Source: Riemerella anatipestifer_E
GTDB taxonomy: Bacteria; Bacteroidota; Bacteroidia; Flavobacteriales; Weeksellaceae
Assembly: GCF_009932355.1 (NCBI RefSeq)
Contig: NZ_LEKU01000016.1
Location: 62,001-126,000, forward strand
DNA: 64,000 bases
Reading direction: 5' to 3'
Positions 33,605 to 42,791 of this stretch are shown here, piece by piece. Numbering within the stretch: the first letter of the stretch is position 1; the number at the start of each line of letters is the position of its first letter. The notes under the pieces are model-generated. The model was not told where the DNA came from and made no database searches. It saw nothing but the letters and a program-made list of their open reading frames with translations. The translations under genes and the position numbers were made by a program.

Positions 33605-35458
33605 ATGTGTGGAATAGTAGGATATACAGGGCATAGAGATGCTTACGAAGTAGTTATTAACGGTCTTAAAAGATTAGAATATAGAGGGTATGATAGTGCT
33701 GGGATAGTATTGGAAGACTCATCTAGTTCTTATGATGTAAAAAAGACAAAGGGTAAAGTTTCCGATTTAGTAAGTATATCAGAGAATCTTAAAAATACAT
33801 CACACATAGGTATGGGGCATACTAGGTGGGCTACTCATGGTGTGCCTAGCGATAAAAACTCACACCCTCATGTTTCTAATAATGGTAAGGTGGCTATAGT
33901 ACATAATGGGATTATAGAAAACTATGATACCATTAAAACTATGTTAGTGTCTAAAGGTTATATTTTTCATTCAGAGACAGATACTGAAGTTTTGGTTAAT
34001 CTTATTCAGTATTTTATGGATGAAAATAAAGAATTAGATTTTCCGGAAGCAGTCCGTTATGCTCTTAACGAGGTTTATGGAGCGTATGCAATTACGGTAA
34101 TGCATAAAGATTATCCTAGCCTTTTAGTAGTAGCAAGGTTGGGTTCTCCTCTTGCGATAGGGATAGGTGAAAAAGAATATTTTATTGCGTCAGATGCCTC
34201 TCCATTTGTAGAATTTACTAAAGAGGCTATCTATCTAGAGGAAGGTCATATGGCAACTATATCTTTAGAAAATGGTGTAGATATTAGAAAAATAGAAGAT
34301 AACTCTAAAATTACTCCTGCCATTCAAGAGCTTAAGCTTAATCTAGAGCAGATAGAGAAGGGTGGCTATGAGCATTTTATGCTTAAAGAAATTTTTGAAC
34401 AACCTAAATCTATTCACGATACTATGAGAGGTCGTCTTTTGGTAGATGAAGGTATCATTAAGATGGCTGGTATTTGGGATCATTTGGAGAAATTGAATAA
34501 TGCTAATCGTATCATTATCATTGCCTGTGGTACTTCTTGGCATGCAGGATTGATAGGAGAATACCTTATTGAAGAATTTGCAAGAGTACCTGTAGAGGTA
34601 GAATATGCTTCTGAGTTTAGATATAGAAACCCAATTATAACGGATAAGGATGTAGTTATTGCGATTTCTCAGTCAGGAGAAACAGCTGATACAATGGCAG
34701 CTATTAAAATGGCAAGAGAAAAAGGGGCATTTATTTATGGTATTTGTAATGTAGTAGATTCTTCTATTGCTCGTTTTTCAGACGCAGGGTCTTATACTCA
34801 TGCTGGACCAGAGATAGGGGTAGCTTCTACTAAGGCATTTACCGCACAATTAACTATTTTAACATTGATTGCACTTAAATTAGGTAAACATAACGGAAAC
34901 TTAAGCAATCAGGAGTTTATGAAGCTGATTACGGAGTTAGATACCATTCCTAAAAAAGTAGAGGAAGTATTGGCTTCTACTCATGATTATGTGAAAAAAA
35001 TAGCACATGATTTTGTAGAATCAACCAACTTCTTGTATCTCGGTAGGGGATATAATTTCCCTGCAGCTTTAGAAGGAGCGTTAAAGTTAAAGGAAATTTC
35101 TTATATCCATGCAGAAGGATATCCTGCAGCAGAAATGAAGCATGGTCCTATTGCACTTATTGATGAGAATATGCCTATCGTGATAATAGCACCTAAAAAT
35201 AAACACTACGATAAAGTGATGAGTAATGTACAAGAAATTAAAGCTAGAAAAGGTAAAGTGCTAGCTGTAGTGACTAAAGGTGATGAACAAGTGGCTTCTA
35301 TGTCTGATTATGTGATTGAAATTCCCGAAACATCAGAATGTTTCTCTCCAATTATAGCGTCAGTACCATTACAGTTATTAGCTTATTATATTGCTGTTTA
35401 TAGAGGAGCTAATGTAGATCAGCCTAGAAATTTGGCGAAGTCAGTTACGGTAGAATAA
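33605..35458 (+). CDS. glmS: Glutamine-fructose-6-phosphate aminotransferase (isomerizing)
   Basis: A 617-residue enzyme that makes glucosamine 6-phosphate, the first step of amino-sugar synthesis for peptidoglycan and lipopolysaccharide. The N-terminal glutaminase domain begins MCGIVGYTGHRDA with Cys2 as nucleophile, and HTRWATHGVPSDKNSHPH follows. Two SIS sugar-binding domains come next (ACGTSWHAGL, AISQSGETADTMAA, GRGYNFPAALEGALKLKE). The ending PRNLAKSVTVE is diagnostic. No glmS ribozyme is visible upstream. Confidence 0.97.
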   Translation: MCGIVGYTGHRDAYEVVINGLKRLEYRGYDSAGIVLEDSSSSYDVKKTKGKVSDLVSISENLKNTSHIGMGHTRWATHGVPSDKNSHPHVSNNGKVAIVHNGIIENYDTIKTMLVSKGYIFHSETDTEVLVNLIQYFMDENKELDFPEAVRYALNEVYGAYAITVMHKDYPSLLVVARLGSPLAIGIGEKEYFIASDASPFVEFTKEAIYLEEGHMATISLENGVDIRKIEDNSKITPAIQELKLNLEQIEKGGYEHFMLKEIFEQPKSIHDTMRGRLLVDEGIIKMAGIWDHLEKLNNANRIIIIACGTSWHAGLIGEYLIEEFARVPVEVEYASEFRYRNPIITDKDVVIAISQSGETADTMAAIKMAREKGAFIYGICNVVDSSIARFSDAGSYTHAGPEIGVASTKAFTAQLTILTLIALKLGKHNGNLSNQEFMKLITELDTIPKKVEEVLASTHDYVKKIAHDFVESTNFLYLGRGYNFPAALEGALKLKEISYIHAEGYPAAEMKHGPIALIDENMPIVIIAPKNKHYDKVMSNVQEIKARKGKVLAVVTKGDEQVASMSDYVIEIPETSECFSPIIASVPLQLLAYYIAVYRGANVDQPRNLAKSVTVE

Positions 35459-35517
35459 AACAATTTTACTTTTGTGTAAAATAAAATGGAAGGAAAATAC
35501 GTTAAGCCTATTAAAGT

Positions 35518-35550
35518 TTGTATAGTATAATAAAAAAATAATTATCTTTA
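35518..35550 (+). promoter_or_regulatory. Promoter of the gldKLMN operon
   Basis: TTG (35518-35520), a 22-base spacer and TATCTTTA (35543-35550), one mismatch from TANNTTTG. It would give a ~70-base leader before gldK. Confidence 0.5.
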
Positions 35551-35627
35551 CGCGTTAAAAAACTATATAAAGGGTTTTTATAAATAGGTTTTAACTTAAA
35601 TTTAAAATTAAATAAACATCATTACGG

Positions 35628-37040
35628 ATGAGAAAAATATTTTTTGTACTCTTATCAGCATCTTTGGTTGTTTCGTGTTCTAGAGGAAGTAAGTCTTCTG
35701 GTAAGCCTACTACTAAGGGAGAACTTATACCAAAAAACAAATCGCAGTCGTTTGTAGCAGAAAGACCGTATGGTATGGTAGCTATTCCTGGAGGCTCTTT
35801 TGTTATGGGTATGGCAGATGTAGATTATACTAATATGCCAGAAAAAGCTCCACTAAAAACAGTTACAGTATCCTCTTTCTTTATGGATGAGACAGAGGTT
35901 ACTAACGCTCAATACAGACTGTTTATAGACTATGTAAGAGATTCTATAGCGAGAACTTTACTTGCAGAAGCAGCAGGTGATGTAACTTCAGGTGGACGTA
36001 ATGGTACAGGAATATCAGATTACGCTTACCTCGCTAAAAAAGCAGGAAATGCTACACCATACCAAGAATATTTGGAATCAAAAGGAGGTAGAGATGGTTA
36101 TGATGAGTCTAAAAGATTAGACTGGGGAGTTCCTTTAAAATGGAAAACTTCAGACTATCCAGATGTTCAGTATGCGGAAGTTATAGAATCTATGTATCTT
36201 CCTCCTGCGGAAAGAATAAATGGTGAGAGAATTATTGATACTAGAAAACTGAAATACGCTTACAAGTGGGAAGATATGGAGTCTGCTGTGAAAGATGGTA
36301 AAAGGAGTTCTGATTATCTTAAAAAAGAAAGTATTGCAGTTTATCCTGATACAACAGTTTGGATTAAAGATTTTAATTATGCTTATAATACTCCATTATA
36401 TGATGGTTACTTTTGGCATAAAGCCTATAAAAACTATCCTGTAGTAGGCGTTACTTGGGATCAAGCTAGAGCTTATTGTGATTACAAGACAAAAGCTAAG
36501 AGAGATGAGAATAAAAAGTCAAAGAAAAGAAAAGAATCTCCAATGGCATTCCGTTTACCTACAGAAGCAGAGTGGGAATATGCTGCTAGAGGAGGTAGAG
36601 AAAATGCAACTTATCCTTGGGGAGGACCTTATTTAATGGATGATAGAGGTTGTTATATGGCAAACTTTAAACCTAAAAGAGGTAATTATATAGAGGACGA
36701 AAAGAAAGGAAACTATACCTATACGGCTCCAGTGAAATCTTTCCCTAAAAATGATTTTGGTCTTTACGATATGGCTGGAAATGTATCTGAATGGACAGAG
36801 TCTCCGTATAGCAATGCGACTTATCAGTTTTCTTCAACTTTAAATCCGTATTTGTCTAATCAAGTTTATAGGGATGTTAAAAAATCAGTAAGAGGAGGGT
36901 CTTGGAAAGATGTAGGCTATTTATTGATGACAGGTTATAGAGATTGGGAAAGAAAAGATTCTGCTAGAAGCTACATAGGATTTAGAACTGTACAGGATAT
37001 ACCAGAAGGTTCTGCTAAATTTAAGAGAAAAACAAAATAA
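35628..37040 (+). CDS. gldK: GldK, type IX secretion ring lipoprotein
   Basis: A 470-residue lipoprotein with lipobox VVSC (Cys17). The rest is an FGE-sulfatase (SUMF1-like) domain: YGMVAIPGGSFVMGMADVDY, FFMDETEVTNAQYR, FRLPTEAEWEYAARGG and the ending SVRGGSWKDVGYLL...SYIGFRTV. GldK (PorK) and GldN (PorN) form the periplasmic ring on the inner face of the outer membrane in the type IX secretion system. It is first in gldKLMN. Confidence 0.96.
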   Translation: MRKIFFVLLSASLVVSCSRGSKSSGKPTTKGELIPKNKSQSFVAERPYGMVAIPGGSFVMGMADVDYTNMPEKAPLKTVTVSSFFMDETEVTNAQYRLFIDYVRDSIARTLLAEAAGDVTSGGRNGTGISDYAYLAKKAGNATPYQEYLESKGGRDGYDESKRLDWGVPLKWKTSDYPDVQYAEVIESMYLPPAERINGERIIDTRKLKYAYKWEDMESAVKDGKRSSDYLKKESIAVYPDTTVWIKDFNYAYNTPLYDGYFWHKAYKNYPVVGVTWDQARAYCDYKTKAKRDENKKSKKRKESPMAFRLPTEAEWEYAARGGRENATYPWGGPYLMDDRGCYMANFKPKRGNYIEDEKKGNYTYTAPVKSFPKNDFGLYDMAGNVSEWTESPYSNATYQFSSTLNPYLSNQVYRDVKKSVRGGSWKDVGYLLMTGYRDWERKDSARSYIGFRTVQDIPEGSAKFKRKTK

Positions 37041-37073
37041 TAAATTAAAAGTAAAACAATATATTTTCACATC

Positions 37074-37760
37074 ATGAGACTAAATGATAAAACATTAAAT
37101 TTCATCTACTCGGTAGGTGCTTCTGTAGTAATTTTAGGTGCATTTTTTAAAATGACTCATACTACTTTTGGAGGTTTAGTAAATCCTAACTGGATTTTAG
37201 GTGCAGGTCTAATTACCGAGGCTCTTATATTTTTGCTATATGCATTTAATCCTCCAGCAGAGGAAGCTAAATATGCTTGGGAAAATGTGTATCCAGAATT
37301 ATTAGATGCTAATGAACAACCTAAGCCTAGAAAAAATAATATAGTAGAACAAACTCAAGATATAAAACAACTAGAAGTTTCTCTTTCTGAAAAGTTAGAT
37401 AAAATGTTAAAAGAAGCTAATCTAGATGTACAGCTATTTGAGAGACTTAGAACAGGAATAGATAAGTTTTCTGCATCTGTAGATCAGATTAATCAAACTG
37501 TAGATGTGTCTTCGTCTACTCAGAAATATAATGATCAACTTGCATTGGCTGCTAATCATTTAGAGAGTATGAATGCTCTTTATGCATTACAGTTAGAACA
37601 TGGTAAAGCTCAGTCAGAATATCATCAAAAATATGTCTCTGATTTACAAAAATCAGTAGCACAATCAGAGAAGTTTAATCAAGAGTTAGATGGGCTTACA
37701 GCTAACCTTAATAATCTTAATAGAGTTTATGGAGGTATGTTGAACGCGATGAAAGGATAA
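37074..37760 (+). CDS. gldL: GldL, type IX secretion motor protein
   Basis: A 228-residue inner-membrane protein with two helices (about 10-27 and 40-58) and a cytoplasmic coiled-coil tail. Glu49 in the second helix corresponds to the membrane glutamate known to matter for proton-driven rotation of GldL; Lys26 in helix 1 is also kept. GldL surrounds the GldM helices and converts proton flow into motion for secretion and gliding. Confidence 0.95.
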   Translation: MRLNDKTLNFIYSVGASVVILGAFFKMTHTTFGGLVNPNWILGAGLITEALIFLLYAFNPPAEEAKYAWENVYPELLDANEQPKPRKNNIVEQTQDIKQLEVSLSEKLDKMLKEANLDVQLFERLRTGIDKFSASVDQINQTVDVSSSTQKYNDQLALAANHLESMNALYALQLEHGKAQSEYHQKYVSDLQKSVAQSEKFNQELDGLTANLNNLNRVYGGMLNAMKG

Positions 37761-37810
37761 AATTTTCTTTTTCAAAGTTTTAATCTATTTTTTAACCTTA
37801 AAAAACTAAA

Positions 37811-39370
37811 ATGGCAAAGGAAAAATTATCACCGCGTCAGAAGATGATTAACTTGATGTACCTTGTTTTCATTGCAATGCTTGCGATGCAGATAGATCAA
37901 GAGATTATACGCTCTTATAATGATACAAGAGATACATTGAGTCAGACAACATTACTTACTCAGTCTAAGAATAAAATATTTGAGGAGACTCTTCGTCAAA
38001 AGGCAGAAAACTCTCCAGAGTCTTTCTCCCAACCTTATGAGCAATATAAATTATTAAAGGATAAAATAGATGCTTTAGTAAAATTTATAGAGGCTTCTAA
38101 GACAGAGATGCAGAAGTTTGCAGGTCAGGATATGACTTCTAAGGAGTTTAATTTTAATGCTTTAAATAATACAGATGCTTCTACACTTTACTTTTTTGAT
38201 AAAGCAAATGAGGCTAGTCCAAGTAAAAATGCTGAGAAATTGAAAACTCTAATGGGAGAAATTAAGAGTTTAACATTGCAAATTTTCCCTAAAACCCCTC
38301 AGAACGAAGCTATTATAGAAAGAGCTAATAGTTCTTTTAGCACAGCCGTTAGTACAAGTAGTGTTAAAAAAGATTGGTTAGTTTCTAAATTTTATAATCA
38401 GCCGTTAGTAGCTGCATTAGCTAATCTAGAGGTTTTACAGTCTGAAGCTAGAAATTTACAGTCAGATGCTTTGGCTAATATGCTTAAAGAAAAAGTAGAT
38501 GCTGATATTAAATTTAATGCTTTTGAAGCTATTGTAGCTGCACCAACTGTTGTTTTACAAGGAGATAAAGCTGAGGCTAAGGTAATTGTTGGGACTTATG
38601 CGAGTTCTGTTCCTGGTATGTCTATATCTGGTGTGGATAGAACAGCTAATGGTCAAGGGTTCAAAAGTCTTAATACAAGCAGTGTAGGAGATTTTAAATT
38701 CAATGGAGAAATTACATTTTTAGATGCTAATCAGAAGCAAATAAGATTACCTTTTTCTCATGCTTATCGTGTAATAGCAGGAGCTAAGGAAGTGGCACTA
38801 CAAAGTGGAGCTGTGGTTTCTGCTGATAAGATGAATGTGCTTTATAGAGGGGTAGATAACCCTGTTTCAGCTTCTATGCTGGGAGTTGATAATGCTTCTG
38901 TAAGGCTTTCTGCTGCTGGAGCTTCTGTATCCGGCGGTAAGGGTAAATGGGTAATTCGTCCAGGAGCTGGTAATTCTGTAAATATTACGGTTACGGGTAC
39001 TTTGCCTAATGGTAAGGCTACTACGGCGTCATTCCCTTTTAGAGTGAAAAGTGTTCCTGCTCCACAAGGGCAAATTAGAGGTCAAAATGTGGTTTCTATG
39101 CCAGCTAGCTCTATTAAAAATCAAACTATATCTGCTGCAATTCCAGATTTTGAGTTCCCTGTAAGTTTTACAGTAACAGGATTTAGAGTTAAAATACCAG
39201 GTAAAGCAGCAAGTTTTATTAGTGGAAATAGCTTGAGTTCAGTTGCGGCACAGACTACAGGTTTGCGTTCTGGTGATGTGGTTTATGTGTATGATATACA
39301 AGCAACTGCTAGCGGTTTAGGAGGGCAAATGCTTAAGAATATTTCTCCAGTAGTGATAAATGTTCAGTAA
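37811..39370 (+). CDS. gldM: GldM, type IX secretion motor shaft protein
   Basis: A 519-residue protein with one N-terminal membrane helix (about 13-27, within LMYLVFIAMLAMQ) preceded by LSPRQKM; Arg9 is the residue expected to pair with the GldL glutamate. The long periplasmic part contains the GldM N-terminal helical domain and Ig-like domains (GMSISGVDRTANGQGF, VSFTVTGFRVKIPGKA). It transmits rotation from GldL across the periplasm to the GldKN ring. Confidence 0.96.
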   Translation: MAKEKLSPRQKMINLMYLVFIAMLAMQIDQEIIRSYNDTRDTLSQTTLLTQSKNKIFEETLRQKAENSPESFSQPYEQYKLLKDKIDALVKFIEASKTEMQKFAGQDMTSKEFNFNALNNTDASTLYFFDKANEASPSKNAEKLKTLMGEIKSLTLQIFPKTPQNEAIIERANSSFSTAVSTSSVKKDWLVSKFYNQPLVAALANLEVLQSEARNLQSDALANMLKEKVDADIKFNAFEAIVAAPTVVLQGDKAEAKVIVGTYASSVPGMSISGVDRTANGQGFKSLNTSSVGDFKFNGEITFLDANQKQIRLPFSHAYRVIAGAKEVALQSGAVVSADKMNVLYRGVDNPVSASMLGVDNASVRLSAAGASVSGGKGKWVIRPGAGNSVNITVTGTLPNGKATTASFPFRVKSVPAPQGQIRGQNVVSMPASSIKNQTISAAIPDFEFPVSFTVTGFRVKIPGKAASFISGNSLSSVAAQTTGLRSGDVVYVYDIQATASGLGGQMLKNISPVVINVQ

Positions 39371-39424
39371 TTTTATAAGGTTGAGATTCCTTAGTAATAG
39401 AGGAAAAATAAAATAATAGTACCA

Positions 39425-40339
39425 ATGAAAAAAATCATTTTTAGTGCTTTCATATTAGCTTCTGGTTTTGCTTGGGCACAGAATATTCTTAATGCGAAAT
39501 CTCCTGAGGAATTTCGAAAGTTAAGAGAGGATAATCAGGCTCAAAAAGGAGACGAAATAATATCTACAGAAGTAAAACCATTAGACTACGGCTATATAGA
39601 GGATAAGGATATTCTTAGGAGTATGGTTGTATGGGAAGTTATAGATATGAACGAAAAAATAAATCAGCCGTTCTATTATAATTCAGATGGTTTGGTATCT
39701 CAGAATAAGTCTTTGTATCAGTTGCTATTAGATGGCATCAATAGTGGTAAAATAAAAGAAGTTTATGATGATGAGATGTTTACTACTAGGCTAAAACCTG
39801 AAGAAATACAGCAGAGAATGAGTAGAGTGGTAACTTCGGATTGGCTTATTGATAAAATCAACAGTGGTGAGAAGGTTTCTGATGAAGATAAAAAAGCTGG
39901 TACAGATGTTTACGAAACAAAATCTGAACAGGTTAAGCTATTGAAAATAAAGGGTATGTGGTATATTGACAGAAGAGATGGGCAGATGAAATACCGTCTC
40001 TTAGGGATAGCTGCTATGGGACCTGACCCTCAAACTATGGGGCAACAATTTGCTGATAAAGAAGAACTGATTGACCTTTTTTGGGTGTTCTATCCAGATG
40101 CTAGAGAGATTACAGCTAATGCTAGAGTATTTAATAGTAAGAACTTGTCTTCTGATATAAGTTTTGATGATATTCTTAATGCAAGAAGATTTTCTTCTAT
40201 TATTTATAAATCTGAAAATGGTTTAGGAAATGGGGTAATTAAAGATTATATACCTAACGATGCAGAAGCTCAGCTAGAAGAAAGTGAAAGGATTAAAAAT
40301 CAAATATTAGAAATGGAAAACGATATGTGGAACTACTAG
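39425..40339 (+). CDS. gldN: GldN, type IX secretion ring protein
   Basis: A 304-residue periplasmic protein with a signal peptide (cleavage near FAWAQ, 14-19). YGYIEDKDILRSMVVWEVIDM and YRLLGIAAMGPDP are typical of GldN/PorN. It pairs with GldK to make the outer-membrane-associated ring. It is last in the operon and followed by a terminator. Confidence 0.95.
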   Translation: MKKIIFSAFILASGFAWAQNILNAKSPEEFRKLREDNQAQKGDEIISTEVKPLDYGYIEDKDILRSMVVWEVIDMNEKINQPFYYNSDGLVSQNKSLYQLLLDGINSGKIKEVYDDEMFTTRLKPEEIQQRMSRVVTSDWLIDKINSGEKVSDEDKKAGTDVYETKSEQVKLLKIKGMWYIDRRDGQMKYRLLGIAAMGPDPQTMGQQFADKEELIDLFWVFYPDAREITANARVFNSKNLSSDISFDDILNARRFSSIIYKSENGLGNGVIKDYIPNDAEAQLEESERIKNQILEMENDMWNY

Positions 40340-40375
40340 ATTTACAGTGTTCTGTGTATGTTTTTGTATCATAAT

Positions 40376-40404
40376 AAAACCTGAGTTCATAAGCTCAGGT
40401 TTTG
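40376..40404 (+). terminator. Terminator after gldN
   Basis: Stem AAAACCTGAG (40376-40385) / CTCAGGTTTT (40394-40403). Confidence 0.7.
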
Positions 40405-40426
40405 TGTTTAAAACGAAAAAGATTTT

Positions 40427-41470
40427 ATGAAAAATGTAGAATATATTATCGTAGGAGATGGCTATGCAGGATTATTTTTTGCTCATCAATTATTGAAAAA
40501 TAATCACTCTTTTGTTTTATTTTCAGATGGTGAAAAAGGGGCTTCTCAGGTGTCTGCTGGCATTGTAAACCCTGTAGTTCTTAAGAAGTTTACTACTTTT
40601 TGGAAGGCTAAAGAGCAGATAGATTTTCTTACAGATACAATGAAGGAAATAGAAGCTTATACAAGTGCAAATTATTTAATAAAAGCTCCTATACATAGGA
40701 TATTTCATGACGAATCTGAGAGAGAATTGTGGAAGAAAAAAAGACTAGAGAAGGAAGAATTAAAGCCTTTTTTGAGTGATGATTTTTATGCATTAGAAAA
40801 TGTAGAAAACCCTTTTGAAACAGGTAAAGTATTAAAATCTTCAAGGTTAAATGTACCTTTGTTTTTTAGTGGTTATTTACAATACTTGGAGAAGCAAAAT
40901 AAATTGATTAAAGAAAAGTTTGATTACAATCAACTTGATGTAGAAAATAATAAATACAAAGATTGGAGTTATAAAAAAATTGTTTTTGCGGAGGGGATAG
41001 GTGTTAAGAATAATCCTTTTTTTAGGGATATTATGATCAATCCCAATAAAGGGCATCACCTTAAAGTAAGATTATCCAAAGAGTTATATTCTGATGTTAC
41101 CATAAAGAAAAAACATTTTCTATTTCCTTTAGAGGAGGCTGATGCTTTCTACTATGGAGGAACTTATGATAGGGATAATACTGATGAAGAAATAGACACT
41201 AAAGCAGTAGAACAACTGGAAAATGGACTTAAAGAGTTTTATCCGTTTGATTTTGAAATAAAAGAGATTTGTTACGGTTTTAGACCTACGGTTAAGGATA
41301 GAAGACCTATTTTAGGTGCTCATGAACAGTATTCTAATTTGTATGTTTTTAATGGATTAGGAGCAAGGGGTATTCTTAACGGAAGTTATTTTTCTAAGGT
41401 ATTATATGATTTTACTCTTGCTAAAATAGAATTACCTGAAGAAGTTAACCATTTACGATTTTCAAATTAA
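40427..41470 (+). CDS. FAD-dependent oxidoreductase (DAO family)
   Basis: A 347-residue flavoprotein with the dinucleotide-binding start YIIVGDGYAGLFFAHQLL and SAGIVNPV just after it, as in amino-acid-oxidase (DAO) proteins. The late NGLGARGILNGSYFSKVL closes the FAD fold. Lineage relatives often lie beside gldN, but no role in secretion is established. The substrate is unknown. There is a terminator on each side, so it is transcribed alone. Confidence 0.82.
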   Translation: MKNVEYIIVGDGYAGLFFAHQLLKNNHSFVLFSDGEKGASQVSAGIVNPVVLKKFTTFWKAKEQIDFLTDTMKEIEAYTSANYLIKAPIHRIFHDESERELWKKKRLEKEELKPFLSDDFYALENVENPFETGKVLKSSRLNVPLFFSGYLQYLEKQNKLIKEKFDYNQLDVENNKYKDWSYKKIVFAEGIGVKNNPFFRDIMINPNKGHHLKVRLSKELYSDVTIKKKHFLFPLEEADAFYYGGTYDRDNTDEEIDTKAVEQLENGLKEFYPFDFEIKEICYGFRPTVKDRRPILGAHEQYSNLYVFNGLGARGILNGSYFSKVLYDFTLAKIELPEEVNHLRFSN

Positions 41471-41477
41471 AAAAATA

Positions 41478-41514
41478 AAAAGAAGCTATCTCAAAGTACC
41501 GAGATAGCTTCTTT
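41478..41514. terminator. Bidirectional terminator between convergent genes
   Basis: Stem AGAAGCTATCTC (41481-41492) / GAGATAGCTTCT (41501-41512) with an A-run before and Ts after; it serves both the oxidoreductase gene and the lipoprotein gene ending at 41549. Confidence 0.82.
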
Positions 41515-41548
41515 AATGAAAAACTTAATTTTAGTGCTTATAAAGAGG

Positions 41549-42766
41549 TTACTTTAAAGCCTTAAGTAGGTCTACACCGTTTACATTTGCCCAAGCTCCT
41601 GAAACTAAACTTACTTTTTTAACAGAAGAATCAGATGTGAAACTTGCAGGGATATCGTTAGCGTAGCCATAACCCCATACAGTAAGGTTAGAGGAGTTTA
41701 GATAGTTGATAGGTGCTACTTTGATATTATTGGTAGCAACTTGGTCGTTTTGGGTATCTTTATCTTGGATAAGAACCGCATAAGCCTTTTGTCCATCAGT
41801 GTCTTGGTAGCCCTCTATGTAAACATTTTTGAATATTCCAGAGCCTTGCTTTTTAAACTGGATAGCAGAGATTTCTGTAGAACCTTCTTTTTCAGGTTTA
41901 GTACCAGCTTCTCTTATTAGGGTAATGTTATTAACTTTAGGAGCTGTATTGTTCTTGTTAGAAGAGGCTTCTATCTCCATACCAAAGTTACCTATTTGTG
42001 TTTGGTATGCAAACCAGTTGGAGTTGTTTTGTCCAGACCAACCATCTTGCCAGTCAAAAGAGTCATCAAAGTTTCCGTAAGAGACAAGGTTAGTGGCACT
42101 TACTGTACCTCCGAAGAATTCAAATCCGTCATCTGTACCTTTATAAGCTACTAGATTCTCTAGTACAGTACCTGCTCCCACAGAATAGAAAGTCATAGAG
42201 TTGTTTTCTGATTTTCCATCTCCAATTTTTTTACCTCCATATTCTACTCTCACAAACTTCATTACACCTGAGTTATCATTGGCATCATCGCCTCCGTATT
42301 GTAGGTTGTTACCATCTTCAGAAATAGCTGTTTTCGCTCCATTTAAAGCAATGATAGGTGCTTTACCGTAGATTGAAATTCCGCCCCAATCTCCAGGGAT
42401 TTTGGTGTTAGATGTAAATACGATAGGGTTGTCCGCAGTCCCTTGTGCATTGATTTTAGCTCCTTGAAGAATTACTAAACTGGTATCGTTAGAAGAGTTA
42501 GCTACAAATACAGCTCCAGGTTCTATGGTAAGTGTAACACCACTGGCTACTTTTACTACACCATCTATGGTATAATTTCCTTTTTTGATTAGAAGGTCTT
42601 TAGTGATAGTTCCGCTAAGGCTTCCAGAACCTTCCATCACGCTTCCTGTAGTGCTTTCTATTCCAGTACTTGTAGGGGTGTCATTGTCTTCACGAATGTC
42701 AATAGTACACGAAGTTACAGATAATACAAGTGCTAAAGAGCATAATGATAAAAGATGTTTTTTCAT
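41549..42766 (-). CDS. Surface lipoprotein, predicted beta-helix, partner of the TonB receptor
   Basis: A 405-residue lipoprotein with lipobox VTSC (Cys20) and a charged stretch after it. The body reads as a right-handed beta-helix: GVVKVASGVTLTIEPGAVFV, WGGISIYGKAP, MKFVRVEYGGKKIGDG, GTDDGFEFFGGTVSATNLVS, FDWQDGWSGQNN. There is no SusD-type helical repeat. It is 25 bp downstream of the 870-residue TonB receptor on the same strand, so both probably respond to the Pho-type repeats upstream. Ligand unknown. Confidence 0.78.
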   Translation of the reverse strand: MKKHLLSLCSLALVLSVTSCTIDIREDNDTPTSTGIESTTGSVMEGSGSLSGTITKDLLIKKGNYTIDGVVKVASGVTLTIEPGAVFVANSSNDTSLVILQGAKINAQGTADNPIVFTSNTKIPGDWGGISIYGKAPIIALNGAKTAISEDGNNLQYGGDDANDNSGVMKFVRVEYGGKKIGDGKSENNSMTFYSVGAGTVLENLVAYKGTDDGFEFFGGTVSATNLVSYGNFDDSFDWQDGWSGQNNSNWFAYQTQIGNFGMEIEASSNKNNTAPKVNNITLIREAGTKPEKEGSTEISAIQFKKQGSGIFKNVYIEGYQDTDGQKAYAVLIQDKDTQNDQVATNNIKVAPINYLNSSNLTVWGYGYANDIPASFTSDSSVKKVSLVSGAWANVNGVDLLKALK

Positions 42767-42791
42767 TTTTATTAGATTGATTTAGTTTTAA

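Noticed and set aside
35461..35481. A/T-only inverted repeat after glmS
   Set aside because: The pairing has almost no G-C pairs and no T-run follows, so it is not a convincing terminator.
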